From: Gemmatimonadota bacterium | GTDB lineage: Bacteria; Latescibacterota; UBA2968; UBA8231 | Assembly (NCBI GenBank): GCA_009845645.1 | Contig: VXZF01000031.1 | Coordinates: 1 to 5,258 of the forward strand | Reading direction: 5' to 3' | DNA: 5,258 bases | Part shown: positions 1-5,258 of the stretch, in pieces | Layout of the letters: the number at the start of each line of letters is the position of its first letter | Numbering within the stretch: position 1 is the first letter of the stretch | Translations under genes and position numbers: made by a program | The notes under the pieces: generated by a model | What the model was told of the DNA's origin: nothing | The model's input: only the letters and a program-made list of their open reading frames with translations | Database searches by the model: none

Positions 1-1127
1 GGCCAGTACGCGCTAGCCGCTAGCGTCAGCGCGTCGGAGAAAATCCACGTCACCGCGCCCGTTAGCACCCCGGAGCCATCTAGTGGCGAGAAGAGCCAAC
101 CCAAGGTCCTCGGCAGGGTGCCGGTGATTCCCTGCGATAGCTGCACGGCACCGGCGTGACGCCCCAAGATCTGCGCATCTCCCTGGATCAGACGCGCTAG
201 GTAAGGAGCCGCAGCTAGCTCGGCAATGTCGCTGACGCCAAAGCCCGAGAAGTGATATTCGCCCACGAGCAACAGGCCGCCTTGGGTGTCCCACGCGTAC
301 GAGCCGCCCCAAAGCGCCTTGAGCACCACTTCACCCTCTTCTGTGGCGGGCGTCTTAAACGACGCCAGTTCGCCGTGCATCTCAGCGCCCCTGATCCGCA
401 TGGATGCGGCTGTGCCGACAAAGCGATCGCCGCGGCGACGCCCCAGCAGCAGCTCTCCGTCGAGCGCGCCACTGTGGCCGTAGAGTCGCCCCACAAAGGC
501 CGATTCGTCAACCGACTCGCCGCAGGCTGCTACCGCGTCTAGCGAAAAGCGATCCGCAAGCGGCACGGAAACGCGCAGCGCGTCCACGCCGCGCCGCCAT
601 TCGCGATCGCTTTCCAAGGGGTTAAACGGCGCGAAAATGTCCACCGCGCCAAAGAGCACGCCGCGCCCCCACCCAATAGCTTGGCGGCCGATTTGCAGCT
701 CGCCACTCCCCAAGCGCCAAGCGACAAACGCGCGATCTAGCTCGTGCCGATAGGCCGCGTTGTCGCCCGTAGCCAGCGCAGCATCGAGCTGTCTGAGCCG
801 ATACGGCGCGCGGCTTTCCGGCACCAATATACCTACGCCCCCGCCAGCACCCGCACCCGTGGACACCGCCCGCACCCGCTGCTCGTAGGCCAAGCGCACG
901 TGCAAATCCGCCGCAGCTTGGCCTCGCAGCGCCAGCCGCCCCCTTCCCAATACGGCTGCGCTCCAGCGCTTGGGGTACAGCAGCGGCGCATCGGGTGCAT
1001 GCGACGAGAGCGCGCTCCACTTCAGCGCAGCATCCAGCGCCCAATAGCGACTTCCGTCAGCACTCGACCACAGGCTGACGCCAAACGCGGGCTGCGCCGC
1101 CAAGAGAACCGCTAGCGTCAGCCGCAT
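1..1127 (-). CDS. Outer-membrane beta-barrel protein, 3' end beyond window
   Basis: Translating the minus strand from the ATG at 1127 gives 375 residues with no stop before the window edge, so the C-terminus is missing. The N-terminus (MRLTLAVLLAAQPAFG) looks like a short signal peptide, probably cut after residue 16. The rest is rich in alternating polar/hydrophobic stretches ended by turns (about 64-85, 133-154, 182-203, 211-260, 266-295, 354-375), as expected of a transmembrane beta-barrel. The segments GRQAIGWGRG (147-156) and DIFAPFNP (163-170), followed by RRGVDALRVSVP (178-189), resemble the conserved core of porin-like or DUF1302-like outer-membrane proteins. I cannot assign an exact family. 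The start overlaps the end of the upstream ATPase gene by 10 nt (ATGCGGCTGA). An AAGGA lies only 3 nt upstream of the ATG, so initiation may depend on coupling. As last visible gene of an ABC/LolA-like operon, it is the likely outer-membrane partner. Barrel nature is well supported; substrate is unknown. Confidence 0.85.
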   Translation of the reverse strand, partial: MRLTLAVLLAAQPAFGVSLWSSADGSRYWALDAALKWSALSSHAPDAPLLYPKRWSAAVLGRGRLALRGQAAADLHVRLAYEQRVRAVSTGAGAGGGVGILVPESRAPYRLRQLDAALATGDNAAYRHELDRAFVAWRLGSGELQIGRQAIGWGRGVLFGAVDIFAPFNPLESDREWRRGVDALRVSVPLADRFSLDAVAACGESVDESAFVGRLYGHSGALDGELLLGRRRGDRFVGTAASMRIRGAEMHGELASFKTPATEEGEVVLKALWGGSYAWDTQGGLLLVGEYHFSGFGVSDIAELAAAPYLARLIQGDAQILGRHAGAVQLSQGITGTLPRTLGWLFSPLDGSGVLTGAVTWIFSDALTLAASAYW

Positions 1128-1828
1128 GTATCCTTGCGCTCGTCGCTCTGCACCTCGCCATCGCGCAAAGTAACCACCCGCGAGGCATACGAAACCACCA
1201 AGGGGTCGTGCGTTGAAAAGACAAAGGTCATGCCCATCTCGTCGCGGAGCCGCCGCATCATCTGCAAAAGAGCCTGCGCGTTGTCGCTGTCGAGGTTGGC
1301 CGTCGGCTCGTCGGCCAGCACCAAGCCCGGCCGCGAGGCCACGGCCCGCGCCACCGCCACCCGCTGCTGCTGGCCGCCCGACATCTGGCTGGGCCGCCGG
1401 TCGGCTAGCTCGCCTAGCCCCAGCTCAGCCAGCGTCTCCTCGGCTCGCGCCCGCCGCTTTTTGGATTCCATGCCCTGCAACTCTAGCACGAACTCCACAT
1501 TCTCGCGCGCTGTCAACACCGGCACTAGGTTGTAGGCTTGGAACACAAAGCCCAAGGATCGCAGCCGCAATTCGGCCCGCTCACTGCGGCTCAGCGCCCC
1601 CAAGTCGCGGTCAAAAAGAACAATGCGTCCGTCGGTAGGCACATCGAGCGCGCCGATCAGATTAAGCAGCGTCGTCTTGCCGCTGCCGCTCGGCCCGACA
1701 ATGGCCATGAATTCCCCGCTGCCGATTTCGAGATCTATGCCACGCAGGGCCTCCACGGCAATATCGCCCGTCCGAAAGACCTTTTTCACGCCTTGAGCCG
1801 CTACCAGAACTTCATCCATATCACGCAT
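1118..1828 (-). CDS. ABC transporter ATPase, LolD/MacB family
   Basis: This 236-residue protein is a complete nucleotide-binding subunit of normal length for the LolD/MacB/FtsE group. Visible motifs in order are Walker A GPSGSGKT (45-52), Q-loop VFQAYN (95-100), signature MSGGQQQR (149-156), Walker B LVLADEP with catalytic Glu174, D-loop NLDS (178-181) and switch His207 in STHDP. It should hydrolyse ATP on the cytoplasmic face and drive the two permeases encoded just upstream through mechanotransmission, as known for MacB and LolCDE. The ATG at 1828 overlaps the permease stop by 8 nt (ATGCGTGA). A second in-frame ATG at 1819 (residue 4) has a GGGA 8 nt upstream, so the true start could be either. 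The gene ends with TGA inside the start region of the barrel gene. The family is certain. The choice between LolD and MacB-like function rests on context, and I give no symbol because the substrate is unknown. Confidence 0.96.
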   Translation of the reverse strand: MRDMDEVLVAAQGVKKVFRTGDIAVEALRGIDLEIGSGEFMAIVGPSGSGKTTLLNLIGALDVPTDGRIVLFDRDLGALSRSERAELRLRSLGFVFQAYNLVPVLTARENVEFVLELQGMESKKRRARAEETLAELGLGELADRRPSQMSGGQQQRVAVARAVASRPGLVLADEPTANLDSDNAQALLQMMRRLRDEMGMTFVFSTHDPLVVSYASRVVTLRDGEVQSDERKDTCG

Positions 1829-3059
1829 CCCGCTGGCTCAGGGCCGCCGCTGGATCCAAGCGCGTGGCAGACCAAGCCGGATAAAGCGCGGCCAACAGCG
1901 TCGCACAAAGTCCCAAGCCGAAGGCGTAGGGCAGCATCCACAGCCCCATGTCCGCGTAGATTATCGGGTCGAAGAAAACGCCCATGATCGTCATATCGTC
2001 GCCCATCGCCGCGGAAAAATCAATCCCCGCGGTCGCCGTGTGCCAAACGAGCGGCAGCGCGAGCAACAAGCCCAAGAGCGCCCCGAGCACTCCCATGAAC
2101 ACGGCCTCAAAAAGCACCAAGCCCACGAGCTTGCGCTCTCCTAATCCCAGCGCCATCAGCACGGCAAATTCGCGCCTCCTCTCCAGCATGGCCGTCAGTT
2201 GGGCGCTCGTCACGCCCAAAATTACCACCGCGGCCACAACTATAATGAAAAAGTTGGAAAAGGCTCGGTCAGCCGCCTCGTCGCCGCTCATCGCCGGCAG
2301 GACCTCGCGCCACGTAAGCACTTCGTCGCCCTGCACTCGCTGCGCCAGCTCGGCCGAGAGCGCAGCCACCTTTTGCGGGTCCGCAAAGGCTACCGACACC
2401 TCGGCCACGCCCTGCAGACCCGTCAGTTGCTCGACATCGGCAAGAGTCGCGTGGCAAATGGTCTCGTCAATCGTGCGACTGCCGGTAGATATGATCCCGA
2501 CGATCCGCAACATCGCGTACTCCATCTCCCCGTCGGCGCGCGTCAGCGTCAACAGCAAATCATCCCCCAACTCTACGTCCAAGCGCTCGACAAGGGCCTT
2601 GCCGACGACCACTGCGCCCTCGTCACCTGCTTGCAAATAACGCCCCTCGTCGATGGTGCGCACCAGCCTGTTGAGCTGCGGCTCGGCAGCTGGGTCCACG
2701 CCCAAAAGCTGGACGCCGGCCACCCGCGTGCCAAAGGCCAACAGACCCTGCACTCGCACGTGGGGAGCCACTACGGCTACGCCTTCAAGACTGCGCGCGG
2801 CTTCGAGCGCAGCCGCCGAGTCCTGCAAGCGCAACTCGTCGCGCCGACTCTGTTCCCAGCCTGCGGGCGCAATCCGCAGGTGGCCGTATCCGCTCTGGGA
2901 AATAGCCTGCACTCGCATGGTTTGGCCGCCGCGCATAAAGGCCGTGGCGAACAGCGCAATGGCGCATCCCAGCCCCACGCCCAAGACGGACATGCCCGTC
3001 CGGCGGCGACTGCGCCCCAGCGAGCGCAAGGCGTATTGCATCGACAGATTGCCGCTCAC
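1821..3059 (-). CDS. ABC transporter permease, MacB/FtsX type (second of pair)
   Basis: This 412-residue inner-membrane protein has the four-helix MacB/LolC/FtsX plan: TM1 about 21-42, a periplasmic domain about 43-267, TM2 about 268-290, TM3 about 310-337 and TM4 about 370-394. The cytoplasmic segment ERRREFAVLMALG (293-305) after TM2 is the expected contact with the ATPase, and YPAWSATRLDPAAAL (393-407) is the usual FtsX-domain ending. The start is GTG at 3059. It overlaps the upstream permease stop as GTGA and is preceded by GGAGG 10 nt away, which favours it over the internal ATG at 3041 that lacks a ribosome binding site. It is a paralogue of the permease encoded immediately upstream and probably forms a heterodimer with it. 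The coupling motif has FA where the partner has LG. The periplasmic loop between TM3 and TM4 is about 30 residues, longer than I would expect in LolC/LolE. Substrate is not readable from sequence. Confidence 0.93.
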   Translation of the reverse strand: MSGNLSMQYALRSLGRSRRRTGMSVLGVGLGCAIALFATAFMRGGQTMRVQAISQSGYGHLRIAPAGWEQSRRDELRLQDSAAALEAARSLEGVAVVAPHVRVQGLLAFGTRVAGVQLLGVDPAAEPQLNRLVRTIDEGRYLQAGDEGAVVVGKALVERLDVELGDDLLLTLTRADGEMEYAMLRIVGIISTGSRTIDETICHATLADVEQLTGLQGVAEVSVAFADPQKVAALSAELAQRVQGDEVLTWREVLPAMSGDEAADRAFSNFFIIVVAAVVILGVTSAQLTAMLERRREFAVLMALGLGERKLVGLVLFEAVFMGVLGALLGLLLALPLVWHTATAGIDFSAAMGDDMTIMGVFFDPIIYADMGLWMLPYAFGLGLCATLLAALYPAWSATRLDPAAALSQRDA

Positions 3060-4294
3060 GTCCGCATCGCCTCCACCGGCTCCAGCCGCGCCACGTGCAG
3101 CAGGGGCCAGACGCAGGCCGAAAGGGCCGTCACCAGCACAGCCGATACACCGGCCAATACGTCGCTCGCGCGCACTTCGGGATAGACCCGCGAGGCGATC
3201 TGCACGCCTTGGAAGCCCATTTCAAAGGACTCCTCGCCGCCCAACTCAGCGAGGTCAAAACCCGACCCAGCCGTCAATGCCGCAAAACACGCGCCCAGCA
3301 CAGTACCCAGCAACACTCCCAGCGCACCCAACAGCACGGCCTCGGTCGCCACCATCCGAAAGAGCCGCCCCGGATTTGCGCCCAGTGCCAGCAACATCCC
3401 CAACTCGCGGCGGCGCTCAAACGTGGACATCATCATGGTATTGGCAATACCGGCGATGGACGCCAAACAGACGATCCCCAAAACCACGAGCGAATACATG
3501 TCCATCATTTTGATAATCCCGGCTAGCTGCGGTATGACCTCGTGCCAGCGCTTGATTTCCACCCCTTGCAGTGCGGACTGCGCCCCGAGTGAGTCTGCAG
3601 CCTGATTGATCTGCTCGGCCTCGTGCAGGCGGACGGTAATCTCGTGCGCTTCGTCATCCATTCTCAGGAGTGCCTGCGCGTCTTGCAGCCCAGCGACGAT
3701 GCCGGTGCTGTTGACGAGCTCGACCGGCGATTCGACGACCGCCGCCACCTCGTACAGCGCGCTGGCAATAGAGCCGTCAATGTCTTGGCCCACCACGGCC
3801 AGTTCGGCACCAGCCTCGATGCCGTGCTGCCGCGCCAAACCTTTCCCCACCAGCACTCGGCCGTCTCCCAAGAGGCCGGCCAACTGTTCGCTGCCCAACA
3901 GGCCGTTCGCAACCCCTTCTAGTGCCGGATCCGCGCCGACGACCATCCCGACAAAACCTTCCTCTTCCAGCGCGGCCAACACCGGCGCGTAAATCCTCGG
4001 TACGGCCCGCGCCACTTGGGCCTGCCCGCGAATCGCCGCCAGCATGGCCTCGACGTTGTCCAGCGTCTGATCGACGGCTCGCTCCTCACGCCAGCCCGGC
4101 GCCACGATCTGCACGTGGCCCACCAGAGGGCCGGTCACCGAATCGAAGTAGTGATCGGCATAGCCGCGCATGATCCCAGCCGTGGCCAAGAAGGCGAACT
4201 GTCCCAGCCCTATTGCCGCTATCGCCAAGACCGAGCGCTTGCGGTTGCGGCCCAAGCCGCGCCAAGCCAGTCGGAGCGTGCTGTTTTCAGCCAT
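3056..4294 (-). CDS. ABC transporter permease, MacB/FtsX type (first of pair)
   Basis: This 412-residue protein shares the MacB/LolC/FtsX plan: a basic cytoplasmic N-terminus (RNRKR, 16-20), TM1 about 21-41, a large periplasmic domain about 42-265, TM2 about 266-290, TM3 about 314-340 and TM4 about 377-399. FERRRELGMLLALG (292-305) is a canonical ATPase-coupling segment, and VARLEPVEAMR (401-411) is a typical FtsX-domain ending. It should form half of the transmembrane core of an exporter that acts on substrate in the outer leaflet or periplasm rather than on cytoplasmic substrate; this is known for MacB and LolCDE and inferred here. Its ATG at 4294 directly follows the TAG of the LolA-like gene with no intervening base, and the next permease starts inside its stop codon. 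Length, helix positions and motif positions match the neighbouring permease almost residue for residue, indicating an old tandem duplication. Confidence 0.94.
   Translation of the reverse strand: MAENSTLRLAWRGLGRNRKRSVLAIAAIGLGQFAFLATAGIMRGYADHYFDSVTGPLVGHVQIVAPGWREERAVDQTLDNVEAMLAAIRGQAQVARAVPRIYAPVLAALEEEGFVGMVVGADPALEGVANGLLGSEQLAGLLGDGRVLVGKGLARQHGIEAGAELAVVGQDIDGSIASALYEVAAVVESPVELVNSTGIVAGLQDAQALLRMDDEAHEITVRLHEAEQINQAADSLGAQSALQGVEIKRWHEVIPQLAGIIKMMDMYSLVVLGIVCLASIAGIANTMMMSTFERRRELGMLLALGANPGRLFRMVATEAVLLGALGVLLGTVLGACFAALTAGSGFDLAELGGEESFEMGFQGVQIASRVYPEVRASDVLAGVSAVLVTALSACVWPLLHVARLEPVEAMRT
3070..3074 (-). promoter_or_regulatory. Ribosome binding site deciding the GTG start of the second permease
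   Basis: GGAGG lies on the minus strand inside the last codons of the first permease gene, 10 nt before the GTG at 3059. It supports the non-ATG start, which also forms a GTGA stop/start overlap, against the later ATG at 3041. Confidence 0.55.
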
Positions 4295-5050
4295 CTAGCG
4301 CCTGCGCTCCAACTGCGCCAAGCTAAAGAGACTCTCGTCCAGCTCGACGTCGAATTCCACGTGTAAATAGGTCAGCACCGTGCGTCGGCCCTCCTCGCGC
4401 TCGGGCACAATCACAATCCGGGTGGGTATCCGCCGATCCCCCATCTCTTTGATCTCTTCAAGCTGCATCGTGCGCGAGAGCCGCCCCTTGCGGTCGTAGT
4501 AGCGCGCGAGCACGGGCAACCGTTCTGTGCGCTTGAAGACGACTTCCACCCGCTCCCACAAACCCGGCACCTCGGGCTTGGCCGCGAGATCCACCTGCCA
4601 GCCGGGCGGCTCCTCGCTGGGGCCGATCCCGGCAATCTCGTAGTCATGGGCGTATGACGACTCGCGCACCAAGTCGTCGTTGGTCAGGTCGCTGCCCATC
4701 CACGCGCCCATCATCAGCGCGGGGGGCACGCGGATCGTGCGCGAGATCTTGGGCAGGTAGTTCCACAGATTGCTGCCGACCCGCAGCGTGGCCGTGCCGG
4801 CGTCGCGGGCGGGTGCGTCAATGACCACCAGTGCCTTGTCCTCGCCTTGGCTCCAAGAGCGCATCTGCATCGTCCGCACCTTTTTCGGGCGCTCGACCTT
4901 AATCTCAATCCGCGCCGCCGTGCCCGTAGAGCGGTACATCTCATCGAACTGCTCCAATAGGGCTTGCGCTTCAGGCACGGCGTCTTGCGACTCACTTGGG
5001 GCCGCGCAAAGCATCGGCACGAGCAAAAGACCGATTCGACCTATCTTCAT
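4295..5050 (-). CDS. LolA-like outer membrane lipoprotein-sorting protein
   Basis: From the ATG at 5050 this is a 251-residue exported protein. The N-terminus (MKIGRIGLLLVPMLCAA) is a signal peptide, probably cut after residue 17. The Cys at 15 is preceded by PML, which is not a convincing lipobox, so a soluble periplasmic protein is favoured. The central block is diagnostic of the LolA-like family (outer membrane lipoprotein-sorting protein, Pfam LolA_like as I recall it): GSNLWNYLPK (92-101), RVPPALMMGAWMGSD (107-121) and LTNDDLV (122-128). Relatives share the LolA/LolB half-barrel fold that binds acyl chains. The likely role is carrying a lipid or lipoprotein from the ABC complex to the outer membrane. 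An in-frame TTG at 5068 would add six residues, but AGAAGG-type ribosome binding (AGAAGG, 5 nt upstream of the ATG) supports 5050. It is first in the operon and abuts the first permease gene. Family is confident; cargo is unknown. Confidence 0.92.
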   Translation of the reverse strand: MKIGRIGLLLVPMLCAAPSESQDAVPEAQALLEQFDEMYRSTGTAARIEIKVERPKKVRTMQMRSWSQGEDKALVVIDAPARDAGTATLRVGSNLWNYLPKISRTIRVPPALMMGAWMGSDLTNDDLVRESSYAHDYEIAGIGPSEEPPGWQVDLAAKPEVPGLWERVEVVFKRTERLPVLARYYDRKGRLSRTMQLEEIKEMGDRRIPTRIVIVPEREEGRRTVLTYLHVEFDVELDESLFSLAQLERRR

Positions 5051-5055
5051 GTTCG

Positions 5056-5061
5056 CCTTCT
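5056..5061 (-). promoter_or_regulatory. Ribosome binding site of the LolA-like gene
   Basis: On the minus strand AGAAGG is followed by CGAAC and then the ATG at 5050. This 5-nt spacing is the reason for choosing 5050 over the upstream in-frame TTG at 5068, which would place this site inside the coding region. Confidence 0.7.
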
Positions 5062-5093
5062 TGTGCAATGGCTAAGTCTGGTAGTTGCCCTTT

Positions 5094-5121
5094 ATTAAAT
5101 TATTCCGCCGAAACAGGTCAG
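5094..5121 (-). promoter_or_regulatory. Candidate sigma70-type promoter of the LolA-like/ABC operon
   Basis: Minus-strand CTGACC (5116-5121, four of six to TTGACA) and TTTAAT (5094-5099, five of six to TATAAT) are separated by 16 nt. They sit in the only AT-rich patch upstream of the operon and would start a transcript about 35 nt before the ATG at 5050. It is the best match I found by eye. The sigma factor preferences of this organism are unknown. Confidence 0.4.
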
Positions 5122-5125
5122 CCAA

Positions 5126-5147
5126 GCGGTCATTTGCGCCCGACCGC
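5126..5147. promoter_or_regulatory. Perfect 6-bp dyad between the divergent promoters, possible operator
   Basis: GCGGTC (5126-5131) and GACCGC (5142-5147) form a perfect inverted repeat with a 10-nt spacer. The spacer contains the candidate fabV -35, and the dyad is 5 bp from the operon -35, so a bound repressor could act on both genes. In GC-rich DNA of this length one such dyad can arise by chance, so this is only a candidate. Confidence 0.25.
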
Positions 5148-5162
5148 AGCGCGACCCATTAT
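5134..5162 (+). promoter_or_regulatory. Weak candidate promoter of the fabV-like gene
   Basis: TTGCGC (5134-5139) and CATTAT (5157-5162) are separated by 17 nt and would give a leader of about 30 nt before the ATG at 5198. The -35 match is only three of six, so the position is tentative. It lies back to back with the operon promoter candidate without overlapping it. Confidence 0.28.
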
Positions 5163-5187
5163 TCAACGGTTTCTCAATCTTAACCCA

Positions 5188-5192
5188 AAGGA
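5188..5192 (+). promoter_or_regulatory. Ribosome binding site of the fabV-like gene
   Basis: AAGGA lies 5 nt before the ATG at 5198. It fixes the start of a gene of which only 20 codons are visible and agrees with the known N-terminus of the family. Confidence 0.7.
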
Positions 5193-5197
5193 ATCCT

Positions 5198-5258
5198 ATG
5201 ATTATCCAACCCAAAGTTCGCGGCTTTATCTGCACTACGGCTCATCCCGACGGCTGCG
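5198..5258 (+). CDS. fabV: FabV-type trans-2-enoyl-ACP/CoA reductase, N-terminal fragment
   Basis: Only the first 20 codons are inside the window: MIIQPKVRGFICTTAHPDGC. This matches the strongly conserved N-terminus of the FabV/TER family (family pattern from memory: MIIKPxVRGFIC-TAHPxGC). These are NAD(P)H-dependent enoyl reductases of about 400 residues that reduce trans-2-enoyl thioesters in the last step of fatty acid elongation. FabV forms are known for insensitivity to triclosan. The ATG at 5198 is preceded by AAGGA with a 5-nt spacer. The gene is divergent from the LolA-like operon across 147 nt. The active-site Tyr and Lys lie outside the window, so completeness and FabV versus TER substrate preference cannot be judged. 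Confidence 0.85.
   Translation, partial: MIIQPKVRGFICTTAHPDGC

Noticed and set aside
622..1044. Minus-strand open frame of 140 codons inside the barrel gene region
   Set aside because: It is an out-of-frame shadow of the 375-codon barrel frame, Cys/Arg/Ala-rich without a signal peptide or family motif, and lacks the conserved GRQ-WG core.
17..1122. 14-bp direct repeat ccgctagcgtcagc at 17-30 and 1109-1122
   Set aside because: Both copies lie in the barrel gene and encode the same Leu-Thr-Leu-Ala string with the same codons. A single 14-mer match in this length can occur by chance, and there is no sign of an attachment site or duplication around it.
2199..3513. Long plus-strand open frames (about 290-330 codons) opposite the permease genes
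   Set aside because: They lie antisense to well-supported permeases. Their translations are rich in Arg, Pro, Ser and Ala with no domains or membrane segments, which is what GC-rich codon bias yields on the opposite strand.
4999..5010. Possible lipobox at Cys15 of the LolA-like protein
   Set aside because: The residues before the Cys are PML, with Leu at -1 and Pro at -3, which does not fit [LVI]-[AST]-[GA]-C. A signal peptidase I site is more likely.
5051..5068. TTG start at 5068 adding six residues to the LolA-like protein
   Set aside because: A good ribosome binding site (AGAAGG) lies inside this extension at ideal distance from the ATG at 5050, and the signal peptide is cleaner from that ATG.
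5051..5197. Riboswitch or intrinsic terminator in the intergenic region
   Set aside because: No GC stem followed by a T-run is visible on either strand, and the leaders implied by the promoter candidates (about 30-35 nt) are too short for a riboswitch.
1..5258. RNA genes, CRISPR array, insertion sequence, toxin-antitoxin or phage module
   Set aside because: Apart from 147 nt between the divergent genes the window is fully coding on the minus strand. I see no tRNA-like arms, regular spaced repeats, transposase motifs or terminal inverted repeats.

Overview
The window is GC-rich, densely packed bacterial DNA from a diderm (Gram-negative-type) organism. The evidence for a diderm is a signal-peptide-bearing LolA-like periplasmic protein, an outer-membrane beta-barrel protein and the start of a FabV-type enoyl reductase. 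The sequence does not allow a firm taxonomic placement. A proteobacterial or myxobacterial-type lineage is a guess. No rRNA, tRNA, CRISPR array, insertion sequence or phage gene is visible.

Layout: one leftward (minus-strand) operon of five genes fills positions 5050 down to 1 and runs off the left edge. In transcription order it encodes a LolA-like outer membrane lipoprotein-sorting protein (4295-5050), two paralogous MacB/FtsX-type ABC permeases of 412 residues each (3056-4294 and 1821-3059), a LolD/MacB-type ATPase (1118-1828) and an outer-membrane beta-barrel protein that continues beyond the window (1-1127). Neighbouring genes abut or overlap by 0, 4, 8 and 10 nt, which is typical of translational coupling. 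A 147-nt intergenic region (5051-5197) holds candidate divergent promoters and a 6-bp dyad. To its right the first 20 codons of a plus-strand fabV-like gene (5198-5258) are visible.

How the genes may work together: the two permeases and the ATPase would form an inner-membrane complex built like LolCDE or MacB (two permeases and an ATPase dimer). The complex would extract or push out a lipid-type substrate, the LolA-like protein would carry it across the periplasm, and the barrel would receive or export it at the outer membrane. This is inference from gene families and linkage, and the substrate is unknown. The divergent fabV, which acts in fatty acid synthesis, is consistent with a lipid theme but does not prove one.
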